DNA from: Phoronis ovalis
Taxonomy: Eukaryota; Phoronida; Phoronidae
NCBI GenBank assembly: GCA_028565635.1
Contig: JAOXYB010015954.1
Location: 1-19,314 of the forward strand
Reading direction: 5' to 3'
Length of the DNA stretch: 19,314 bases
A program made the position numbers and the translations under genes. The notes under the pieces are model-generated. The model ran no database searches, had not been told where the DNA came from, and saw only the letters and a program-made list of their open reading frames with translations. Below, one piece after another: positions 1 through 8,700 of this stretch (position 1 is the first letter of the stretch; the number at the start of each line of letters is the position of its first letter).

Positions 1-17
1 TTGACAGTTGTTGACAA

Positions 18-32
18 GGGGGGGAGGGGGGG
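18..32 (+). repeat. G-run tract G7-A-G7
   Basis: Seven G, one A, seven G. It is one of three tracts of this shape in the window (also 8732-8742 and 19231-19246). It is short of the four separate G-runs of a classical quadruplex, although seven-base runs could be subdivided. Confidence 0.9.
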
Positions 33-538
33 TAAAAAATTGCCTAAAAATTGTTGACATAATTAATGGACGTCCCCATACAGGTTTTTTTTACATTTTA
101 AAACACAGATGTGTATCTAAATTTGATTCAATGACAAACATGTTCTCTTTTGAAACTTGGACAATGTCACTCCTTTTTAACCAAGCCAGACTTAATTTAA
201 TTTTCTTTGGAAAATGTTGGTCCAAATTATAGTGCTATATCTACATTGGTTACCAGTAGTAAATAATGCATTAAAATTCGAAAAATAATAATTTTCGGTT
301 TTTGAAACAAAATTGAGTATATTTAAAAAAAAATATAACTTGTTTTTATTACTGCTGGAATGGAAATGAAAAAGTGAAAATACTCCAAAAATGTTCTGTT
401 TCTTTTGTGTCTTCCTGTATATATCACTGACTTGTATCTAGGTTGAAATGAAAGTAAAAGCTAAAGAACTAGGCTGTTAAACACTTCCTTGCTGTTTCAG
501 AAGTATAATACACCCCATTGAAGATACAACCATCATCA

Positions 539-827
539 GAAAGTGTGTTTGTACTTTTAAAATAAATATGTACTTTTAAAAATATTGTTTGCTTTTAAAG
601 CAGATATTCCTACTGGTGGCTGATGGAGGTAATAATATGTTTTTAAACAATTTTGGGAGCAAAAAGATGATTTTAGTGAAAAGTGTGTTTGTACCATCAA
701 AGTAAAACTATACTTTAAAATTAATTTTTCACTTTTAAAGTACATTAGTACTGACTTTTTCCGATAGTTGATGGAGGAAATGGTATGTTTCCTAAACATT
801 TCCGGAAGCAGAAACATAAATTTAGTA
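539..827 (+). repeat. Two tandem degenerate copies of a unit of about 140-150 bp
   Basis: Copy 1 spans about 539-678 and copy 2 about 679-827. Shared landmarks occur in the same order: GAAAAGTGTGTTTGTA-type start, TACTTTTAAAA-type stretch, CTTTTAAAG, ACTG followed by TTGATGGAGG or CTGATGGAGG, TATGTTT, AACA and TTT, GGAGCA or GGAAGCA, and a closing TTTAGTRAAA. A weak third start (AAAAAAGTACATTC) follows. No protein is supported in it. Confidence 0.75.
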
Positions 828-1120
828 AAAAAAGTACATTCAACTTTTTTGATATCCTGCTAAGACAATAGTATATTTCCAAAATACATTTAAATTAATT
901 ATAATAAAAAAAAAGTTTGATGAGTTACGTTGCCTCAAAAAGTAGAATAATCCATATTTTTTCAAATCAACATTTTGTTCATTTTTGGATGGAATAACAA
1001 GCTTTGTTAAGAGTTCGCTTTTATTAAATTTCCCAAGTTATAAAAGGTATTTAGCAAAATTTAATTTGTCAGCTTATTTTGGTAGGCACACCTGCTTTTG
1101 TTATTTTCTTACTTTTGCAG

Positions 1121-1210
1121 AATTGAACATTAATTATATCCCTGACTCGGTTGTTGTGGAGAAAGTATTTTTAAAACTATTAGAAAAAGAGCAATCTAAG
1201 TATTCCCTAA
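1121..1210 (+). CDS. Unassigned exon-like segment with strong splice sites
   Basis: A long pyrimidine tract ending ACTTTTGCAG precedes 90 nt that are open in one frame only and end at a perfect GTAAGT donor (CCTAA|GTAAGT). The peptide is LNINYIPDSVVVEKVFLKLL followed by EKEQSKYSL. Phase is 1 in and 1 out, so it cannot splice directly to the CIMIP1 exon at 1385, which needs phase 2. It may be a cassette exon, part of another transcript, or chance. I do not recognise the peptide. Confidence 0.3.
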
Positions 1211-1384
1211 GTAAGTAAACCCTGATTTATATCTGCTAGCTCATTAACTATCTAATTCGCTCTTCACAATTTAGCAAGATAACCCTGTGGAGGTACTAGA
1301 GAGTGTTAGCAGATAGTTTATGCAAGAATATACAGTATATAACAGCATGTACTAAATTCTAGAATAGTCTTTTGGTATTTTCAG

Positions 1385-1466
1385 GAAAGACCATGTAACC
1401 AGAGAGAAAACTGCTGCCCAGATATGGCCATCTAACTGGAACTTCATGGCAACACGGTATGAAGAT
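1385..1466 (+). CDS. CIMIP1: CIMIP1 homologue, internal exon
   Basis: This exon is 82 nt (1 + 27 codons), with acceptor TTTTGGTATTTTCAG and a perfect GTAAGT donor. It reads KDHVTREKTAAQIWPSNWNF then MATRYED. The leading G would complete a codon ending in G. If the missing exon ends in TG this makes Trp, giving W-K-D-H-V like W-K-Y-R-L after the DEI motif of human CIMIP1. Confidence 0.85.
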
Positions 1467-2869
1467 GTAAGTATATGATATGTAAGCTGTTTGTAGTGCT
1501 AGTGGACCACTGGTTGGATGCCAGGATAATCAAGATCTATCATTTTGTGGTATATCAACTATAAATTCTAGAATTGGAATTGCCCATACTGGCTAAAAAT
1601 GACCTCTCTTCTTCAAATTCAAAAATGGTCCACTCTTACAAAATGGCTGGTGTTAAAGTACAATCATGAAATTTCAAATCTCAAACAGCAAAATGTCGAA
1701 AATAGGTAACTACCTGCGTTACAGAGTTCATATAATGACTTCAGACAGAAAAATATGTATATTTAGCAAAAAAAATGCCTTTCCTTGCATTTAAGCTACC
1801 CATGCATGCTTAAAAAAAAACATGAAAACAGACACATTCATGGCACCTTACAGTTGCTCCTCATTGGATCGATCTTTTTTTGAGATAGACAAGAATAATG
1901 TTTTATTTATATAACTGTCTAGTCATTGCTGTCTATTTCAATGAGCATCATAATACCTGTATAGTTAACTGCTTGAACTACATTTCTTTTGTCCCTAAAA
2001 ATATATGTGTGTGTTTGTGTGTATGTGCGCATAATATATGTCTTATTTACAAAATGTTACTCAATGTAACCTTCTACGATATTTGTATGTGTGTGTATAC
2101 ATGTATTTCAATTTTAATATTAATAGTGAAAATAAATCACCAAGAGAATAACAGTCACCCTTCATTAGTCCTGGTGCCATCCGTTACTTTGTCTGCCAAC
2201 TTTGAATTTATTATTCTGTAGCTAAAGTTTACTTTGTACGATTATATTATTACTTGCACTGATCGAATATTGATTGAGATGCTTTAATTTTTTAGATCAA
2301 ACAAAATAATAATAGCCGCCAATGACATGGAATGCTATTCTATTCATTTTTTTGTTTTTCACATCACAGTGATACAGTTGGACAAGTTCCAGGCATAAAT
2401 ACTTCACCTGTATGCTCATGACATGTTTTGCCATTTTTTCTACTGTCAGTTTTGCATCTGTACACAAATTTACATCAAATAGACATGTACTAAATGTTTT
2501 TGAAATATTAATGGATTTTGTGTGTCAGTAAGATAGATTTTACAAGATTTAAACATTGTTTTATTTCATTTTTCATCTCTGATGCATTATTTCTGTGAAT
2601 TACTGTTGTAGCTTGTAAAAGATGATATGCCACGCAAAGTGAGACAAGTTCGCCAGCTTCCGACTCCTCTACGTCTCCCACCAATTACACCTATAGAAAA
2701 ATACATCAAAGTTGATCCTTCACCAAAACCGGTCCCAAATACTACAGCAAAAACTATTGGCTGGAGATCATCAATTTCTTCTTATGCTTTAGAAAAATAT
2801 GGACGCTATTGCAAACCAAAGGGAGGCTTAGTGAAACAACTTAATTGGCCAACAGAAGCCATTGATTAA
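1385..2869 (+). CDS. CIMIP1: CIMIP1 / C20orf85 homologue, last two exons, 5' incomplete
   Basis: CIMIP1 (C20orf85, LLC1) is a small protein bound inside the doublet microtubules of motile cilia (family knowledge). Exon 1385-1466 joins in phase 0 to exon 2612-2869 across an intron with a GTAAGT donor and a TTGTAG acceptor. Together they encode 112 whole codons. The signature TPIEKYIKVDPSPKPVPNTT followed by IGWRSS matches remembered human TPVEKYIKVFPSP and IGWRSA. IWPSNWNFMATRYEDLVK matches human NWPQNWGFLTTPFEELIK. The C-terminus GGLVKQLNWPTEAID corresponds to the human Cys-Trp-Pro end. The human protein is about 137 residues, so roughly 25 N-terminal residues are missing. I found no convincing first exon; it may lie before base 1. 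Confidence 0.9.
2002..2104 (+). repeat. TG-rich simple sequence
   Basis: Two TGTG-rich patches (about 2003-2027 and 2083-2104, the latter continuing into TATACATGTAT) flank the unique core of the first dispersed repeat copy. They look like decayed (TG)n microsatellites. Confidence 0.7.
2022..2078 (+). repeat. Dispersed direct repeat, copy 1
   Basis: This 57-bp block (starting TATGTGCGCATAAT, ending ACCTTCTACG) recurs at 3214-3268, differing only by one extra AT dinucleotide here. It contains a 5-bp inverted repeat, GTTAC-TCAAT-GTAAC. Confidence 0.92.
2612..2869 (+). CDS. CIMIP1: CIMIP1 homologue, terminal coding exon
   Basis: This exon is 85 codons plus TAA, starting in phase 0 after TTGTAG. 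It begins LVKDDMPRKVRQVRQLPTPL, then RLPPITPIEKYIKVDPS, and ends LVKQLNWPTEAID. The ATG at 2627 is internal, not the start: the upstream codons LVKDD align with the human protein and continue from the previous exon. The sequence ATTAAA overlaps the stop (2865-2870). I saw no AATAAA in the following kilobase, so the 3' end is not fixed. Confidence 0.92.
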   Translation, partial: LVKDDMPRKVRQVRQLPTPLRLPPITPIEKYIKVDPSPKPVPNTTAKTIGWRSSISSYALEKYGRYCKPKGGLVKQLNWPTEAID

Positions 2870-3213
2870 AGTTCATATGTTCAGGCAGCTGAATGAAAAT
2901 TTTATCGAAAAAATTACAATCACTCAAATCTATTTGCAAAATTATTTTATATCGACTTTTGACGTAAAAACATATTAAGCATTTATGAAGATTTTATTTG
3001 ACTTGTAATTGTAGTGTCATATGTCAGTGACTCTAATAGATAGAATACCTGTTGTTTCCTAATAATGTTTTACAGATTTTTATGTCAAGCCAGTTTATCA
3101 TCCTAACAATAATGTCATATTCTTTAAAATTAATTTTAATTTATTTCCGTCCTTCGTGTATAAATGGTTGTGGAATATTGATAAATTGGAGACCGTTGCT
3201 ATTGCTCAAATAA

Positions 3214-3268
3214 TATGTGCGCATAATATGTCTTATTTACAAAATGTTACTCAATGTAACCTTCTACG
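3214..3268 (+). repeat. Dispersed direct repeat, copy 2
   Basis: This 55-bp block is nearly identical to 2022-2078 and in the same orientation, about 345 bp beyond the CIMIP1 stop codon. Similarity resumes weakly after it (TTTGTATG in both). The two copies bracket the terminal coding exon. Confidence 0.92.
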
Positions 3269-3556
3269 GTTTTTTGTATGTACTAGTGTCACAAAACAAA
3301 ACATTGTAGCATTTCTAGACAGTTCTTCTAATATTTTACATTTCAATTGCAGTTCAGTTTCTCTCTCTGCAATGTAAATTTCACTATCAGTGTCAGTTTA
3401 AATAGTATGTTTTGTTATTCCAGTACTAACTGTGAATTACATTATTCCACATAACTATTACGATTGGTTAATATTTTGCAAAAATGTTTTATGAGTATTT
3501 GTTATCCAAGTAAAATGTAATTCAAACTCAGAATACACTCAAAAGTTGAAAGTTAT

Positions 3557-3613
3557 TATTCAAAATATATTTGCCATGTTTTGGGACTATAATATATTCA
3601 AAATATATTTCCC
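3557..3613 (+). repeat. Short tandem duplication of 19 bp, period 38
   Basis: TATTCAAAATATATTTGCC at 3557-3575 recurs at 3595-3613 with one mismatch (CCC for GCC). It is AT-rich and probably a replication-slippage product. Confidence 0.8.
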
Positions 3614-4257
3614 ATTGTTCATATTTTTTTATTTGATACCCGCAGTGTTTGGTATCAGATTCACAAAATTAATGTCTTCGGCAATAATATAAGGTTCCAC
3701 AGGTTTACTGTTAAGTGTAGTCTCCCATCATGTGCATGTCTGTTTTACAAATGTCTTCAGTAGGTTTAACATTGTAACAGTTTCCACATTGTTTTGTATG
3801 TTTATTATAACTTGGATGTTTTTTATAATACTAATATGTGATATCAGACACTTTATTGTATGACCCGGGTGTCGTGTTATGAAACTATGCACTTCCTTTG
3901 TAAACTTTTCTTCAAATACATATTTTATAATATGCTCAAATTTCGTATGGCTATGTAGTCTTTTTATCATGATGTGGAATAATGACACAATTGATTTTCC
4001 TCTCCACTTTTATAGTTACGCAACTTACGTATACAAATATCCCAAATATGGCAAAAACTGAAGATTATTATTTATCCTACTCCCAGTTAATTTTTCATAC
4101 TGGCATGACCAAAATATTTTTTCTGTTCCACTTTGAAAACTACCCCCAGGAAAATACCCAAATTGCAAACGACAAAATTCATGTTTTTGCCCTATATCAA
4201 ATAATCTCATGAAGTTTTGATAAAGTTCACCATAAAAGTAAAATTTGTGCCGATCTT

Positions 4258-4467
4258 TTACTCATCGAGTCCCCACATCACAGCAAAGGATGAAGAAAGA
4301 AGTTGATGAACATGAAGGTCAGAACCTGCATTTAATTGTAGCCATATGCTCTGCAAAGAAATTTGTAATGACCTGTACAAATTTAATTGCACATTACTAT
4401 CACCTGCATATTGCACTTGCGTAATCTGTGAATCCCCTCCCGAAACAACAGATGAACAGAAATTCAC
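4258..4467 (-). other. Unassigned 69-codon open frame, possible exon or pseudogene fragment
   Basis: On the minus strand a GGATTCACAG acceptor-like site precedes an open frame reading ITQVQYAGDSNVQLNLYRSL then QISLQSIWLQLNAGSDLHVH, ending MWGLDE and TAA. The composition is less AT-driven and more protein-like than other ORFs here. An overlapping plus-strand frame (4346-4543) is also open, so one may shadow the other. I recognise no family. No upstream exon or promoter is evident. Confidence 0.15.
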
Positions 4468-5103
4468 ATTTCCACAAATATTCCAAGAAAAACAAGTTAG
4501 TGTAATTAAGAATGTGATAAGAAAAATGGAACCAGCTTTATGATAGAAAGGACCTGTTATTAAAATATGTTTACAAAATTATTTACAATTATAAATTACA
4601 AATACAGTGCTGTACAATTACATTAACATACAGACATGACCACGAATATATTAATCTACATTTGAAATAATTTGCACACGTTTTTAAACTCATGTTTTTT
4701 TAAACAGAAGTCATGATTCAAAAATATTAATCTCGCTTAAACACTTGTTTATTCTACTAGGAGACAGATGTTGACATGAATGTGCACCGGAAAAAAACAT
4801 GCACTAAAACCAATATGTACCGCCTTAAAAAATTAATCGATCGGATATAACAAAATTATTATCACTTTGCAACAAATTGGACAAAATGTGATAAAATTTT
4901 CTTGGATGCGACAGCTAAAATAAACGTATCCAGACTCTACCAACCTGATGAATTAGTTTAATTAACATGTACTGAATAATATTGAAATGTTTTTATTTTG
5001 GATTTTGAAATTACACATCTTTTCGGGCATTACAAAGTAAATAGTATAGTAATATTGGTTAACAGTTCATGTCAGTCTTGTGAAAAGTTAATTTCAAATT
5101 TAC

Positions 5104-5177
5104 GTGCAAATCAACCTGATAACTCAACATAACATAAACAAATTCCAGGTGCAAATTAACCTAATAACTCAAAATAA
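5104..5177 (+). repeat. 29-bp duplication with 45-bp period
   Basis: GTGCAAATCAACCTGATAAC (start of the block, 5104-5132) recurs at 5149-5177 with 3 mismatches in 29. The period is a multiple of three, so a plus-strand frame stays open and repeats QINLITQ. Nothing else suggests coding. Confidence 0.85.
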
Positions 5178-5418
5178 AAATTTACTAAGTTATTGTAAAG
5201 ATATCACAAAACATAACCTATTTTTGGGATCATCCATCAAAAAGAGTAGACATTATTTAAGTACCTCGAGTAAAATGGGATCAAAATTACACAATACCAG
5301 TGAGTCCATAAAATTTATATTATATATTCAACTGTTTTCAGAACCAAGCATATACATAAGCCTGCTGTGTAATCCCTAGGGGACCATTGTTTTTCCTTCA
5401 AACCCAAGATAGAAAGCA

Positions 5419-5464
5419 CCACAGATAAGGAAGATTTTGCAAGCGGAACCGATCTTATCTGTGG
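5419..5464. repeat. Perfect 11-bp inverted repeat with 24-nt loop
   Basis: CCACAGATAAG (5419-5429) pairs with CTTATCTGTGG (5454-5464). The arms contain the GATA-factor consensus AGATAA next to the RUNX-like core ACCACA/CCACA. The inverted repeat sits about 70 bp beyond the CEP192 poly(A) signal. It could be a composite binding site, a hairpin or a mobile-element end; only the symmetry is certain. Confidence 0.85.
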
Positions 5465-5532
5465 TATAAGATGTCCATTAGTTCGAAACTAGTCAAAGTA
5501 ACTGTTTACATATCAGTCAGAGTACTAAATTC

Positions 5533-5538
5533 TTTATT
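5533..5538 (-). terminator. Poly(A) signal AATAAA of CEP192
   Basis: The minus strand reads AATAAA 40 nt after the CEP192 stop codon. Cleavage would be expected about 10-30 nt further on, giving a 3' UTR of well under 100 nt. The signal is exact; use as a poly(A) site is inferred from position. Confidence 0.75.
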
Positions 5539-5578
5539 ATGCTAAACTTAGGCAAAATAATAGTTCATGATTCTTGTT

Positions 5579-5723
5579 TTATGTCGTAGTTTGCTCGGAT
5601 GCTTGTCCACACAATTGTACACTGTGAGTAGCTCCAAACTCTGTTTTGATAAGTAATAATCCTTTTTGTTCTCCTGGGATCCTTGGTCGATATTCAATAG
5701 GTAAACGGACATAGTGTCGCTTG
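5579..5723 (-). CDS. CEP192: CEP192 exon w17, terminal coding exon
   Basis: This exon is 145 nt (1 + 47 codons + TAA), with acceptor TTTTTTCTTTAG. It reads KRHYVRLPIEYRPRIPGEQK, GLLLIKTEFGATHSVQLCGQ, then ASEQTTT and stop. It aligns with the human C-terminus (INMPVQFKPKSAGKFEALLV and IRLIGEALGKN). A longer 147-residue open frame overlaps these bases, but it is a different frame running out of the intron and is not the gene product. Confidence 0.95.
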
Positions 5724-8700
5724 CTAAAGAAAAAAGGAAAACAATTCTCAGTGGCATATTGCAGTTGATTGCATGTACAAGTATACAGCAGTAAACTGCA
5801 GTTGCCTGCTCATACAATGTATACAATGGCATATTGTAGTTGACTGCTACAAAGTGTGCTATCGTAACCTTATACAAAACAGTACTGCTTGAAGAGATAA
5901 GAACAATTACTGGGTCTTTCTGTATGCTTATTATTCCTTTATTTGGCACCCACTTCCAGTTGCAGCAAATATCAGAACCTCGAAGACACAAGTTACAGGT
6001 GTGCTGCTAAAAGTAGGGGAAATGTAACAGGCAATGGGAGCATGATATTTACATATGAAGGTGTAGGCTTAAATACTTTCTAATAATGTAACTCTTCACA
6101 CACTGATTACTGATCTTACCTAATTGAAAATTTGGTGATCGCTTTGCTGTAAAATGGTGGCTGTGGGTGAATCACTTCCAACTGAAAAGTAAAGATAATG
6201 AGTGCAGAACATATTGTAAACTTTTGACGTAATTTTACATCATCGCCCCGGGGGTACTGTTGTTTGAAGTCACTATATATATGTGATGCCCAATAGGCCC
6301 CCTTTTTGTTCAGCTCCCGCATTTACCACAGGGTATGTTTTGCATGCTTCTCAAAGCCTTATTTACCACAGGGTATACTTTTCTTGTTGCATATTTACCA
6401 CAGGTAAAATATTTGTTTACTACAAGGTGTATTTTTTGGGAAACGCATTTACAACAGGTATGAAAAATTAAGGTTCGTAAATTTTCTCATATTTATTTAC
6501 CACAGGGTATATAATTTACAAGTGAATTTGACACAGGGTATCTATTTCGGGAGAGTTATTTAGAAAAGGGTATATTTTTCAAGTTTTTTTTTTTATTTAC
6601 TGATCTTTATTTACCACAGGGTCAGGGTTTTTTACCCTGGGCTGCACACCGCTAGCAACTTTTTGGTCAAGCATCCCTCCCCTGAAATCATCGCTTATGA
6701 CATGTTATATTCCATCACTAACTCACAAACAAAAAGCATTAATTGTACAATCAGCACTCACAGAGACTGTGGTGTTGACTTAGAAATCAATAATCAAATC
6801 AAATTTGAGTGCTCTCCAAGTACTGCCTCCATCAGAGGACACGAGACAAACTACTGTGGTAGGAATTAACCCCAGACACCAATATTAATAGCTGTCTGGA
6901 TAGTAAGTGTACTGGAAGTATAGAAAGTAGGAATTGTATTATTTTATTAACAAATACCACTTGACAACAGTAGCTGCAGGAATAGATTAACTTCTCACCC
7001 TATGTCTCGAGCTGGAATTATTTTTTACAATAAGCTTGCTAACTGAATTTTGTCCAACCACTGTCGATGGGAAATAAAGTTTATCATCTATTACAAGTTG
7101 CTGTTCCTGATTTTTATCCAAGCTATAAAAAAAAATGTGACAAAGGTAAATGATGTAGTCCAGTAAATGTGAAGTATTGTCGAGAATATTATTTCGTTAT
7201 CCTACATATAAAGGTTCAATAACCCCACAAAACTAGAGGGAGTTCCTAATAGTTAGATGAAAAACTAAAATTGAACCATATTTTCTCTAATAATCACGCC
7301 CCCTTTAGCCACTAAAATAAATCAATATTCACCCTCTCTTTCATAATCGGCCCGGGGCTGCAATTAGAACACTCTTTGAATTATAATGAGATTATGCCTT
7401 TAATATTTCGTTATGTACAGTTGATTAGCTCTTTCTGAATGATGTGTTGATTCTTAAACTTGCCAATTTAAATGAAATATTCTACTATTCATTGGTAACA
7501 AGTTCCCCACATTTTCAGTTCACAAAACGAATGATGTTTCTCCACCAATAATATACTTTCCAGAAATTTCCAAGCTGAAAGCAGCTTTACATTTTTCCCC
7601 CATCATTTTGACGTGACGTTAGTGACAAGAATAGATACAGCATTGTGACCATGCCCGTTGTCAGCTTCTCTAGCTGCATGCATGTACCTCCAACTTTTCA
7701 CATATATCAGAATTAGTGGATACTTTCAAACACTGTTTATTTTTTAAAAGTTTAAAATTGTATTAATACATTTAATTGTAGTTTGAAATGAAGTTAATCA
7801 CATTCGCTTACCATTTCCTTAAGGTGCAAATCTGCTTTATTATTTTTGCAAATGTTTGCATTACAAACAAAATTTCAACTAAACAAGCCGATTAATTGAT
7901 AAGCAAGAAGTCTGACTTATACATCATAAAAATGGTATTAAAAATCTTAAATAAGCCAGGAGTACATAAAAAAGTTATAATAGCCTCATCTCTAATAATC
8001 ACAACCCTTAAAGCAAATTCTGTTTAAAATTGCCCAAGGCAATTATTTTAGAAAGTACTTTACATCCTGAAAAAAAAATGTTTAGAACATCACAAACATG
8101 GTTATCGATTTTACCTAGAATCAAGATCCATCTTTCTTCTACGTGCTGCAGACAGTGACGATGATGTTCTTACCAATACACCTTTGTCAGCTTCATCAGA
8201 AACACCTTTCCTAATGCCCTAAAAAATAAACAGAGAATGAGATGTTAGGCTATACAATAAAATTTATTGTTATTAAATTAACTGTCATGAGATATTTACC
8301 AGAGTAAATTCAATCTATCCAAACAATTTTTCAATTTTTACAAATCAAAGTCACTTTTTAAAAATTAAACTGTTATACAGTTGTTTGACTAAAATAGAGA
8401 ACTTGGAAATACAATATAATAATGGTAACACTAAAATTCTGACTTCCATCTAATTGATCTAAGCAGCCGACTCTTTGGATTGGATAATATATGTAGCATG
8501 AATATCACAGTAGGACTATTACTGTACTACTACTACCACAATAATTATATTCTTTTTAAACTTGGACTGCAATACCTCTCCAACAAGCTGAACTTTAATA
8601 GTGTGAGTACTAGCAGCTACCATGGCTCTGGACTGTGTTTCTACCTCCCAGCATTGAGAGTATAAACCTTTCTCTCTTGGAATAAAAGCAACAGGAATCT

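Larger units (their letters stand above)
1..1120. other. AT-rich non-coding DNA upstream of the CIMIP1 exons
   Basis: No supported coding sequence. It holds a G7-A-G7 tract near the left edge and a duplicated block at 539-827. It may be the first intron of the CIMIP1 homologue, since the missing first exon is expected upstream. Confidence 0.6.
1467..2611 (+). other. CIMIP1 homologue intron (1145 nt)
   Basis: GT-AG intron with no supported exon inside. It contains TG-rich simple sequence around 2002-2104 and the first copy of a dispersed 57-bp direct repeat (2022-2078). The 107-residue open frame spanning this part is low-complexity and unlike any protein I know. Confidence 0.8.
2870..5532. 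other. Intergenic region between two convergent genes
   Basis: This begins with the CIMIP1 3' UTR and ends at the CEP192 poly(A) signal. It contains the second dispersed repeat copy, small tandem duplications (3557-3613, 5104-5177), an inverted repeat (5419-5464) and several short ORFs on both strands. I recognise no coding sequence. The antisense pair at 4258-4543 is the only stretch with protein-like composition, and it is unassigned. Confidence 0.7.

Noticed and set aside
1898-2221. 107-codon plus-strand ORF
   Set aside because: It is a low-complexity frame through TG-rich simple sequence inside the CIMIP1 intron with no recognised motif.
5470-5495. tRNA-like T-arm AGTTCGAAACT
   Set aside because: No matching A box, anticodon stem or acceptor stem could be built upstream; the string is a chance palindrome.
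5548-5991. 147-codon minus-strand ORF overlapping the CEP192 3' end
   Set aside because: It reads through the intron and uses a different frame from the exon that aligns to the CEP192 C-terminus. The true exon frame is supported by acceptor, phase and homology.
6321-6622. CRISPR-like array of repeats and spacers
   Set aside because: Repeat units are degenerate, spacing varies from 22 to 51 bp, and the array lies in the intron of an animal gene, so it is a minisatellite.
6663-6869. 68-codon plus-strand ORF with several Cys codons
   Set aside because: It is antisense within a CEP192 intron, without splice, promoter or homology support.
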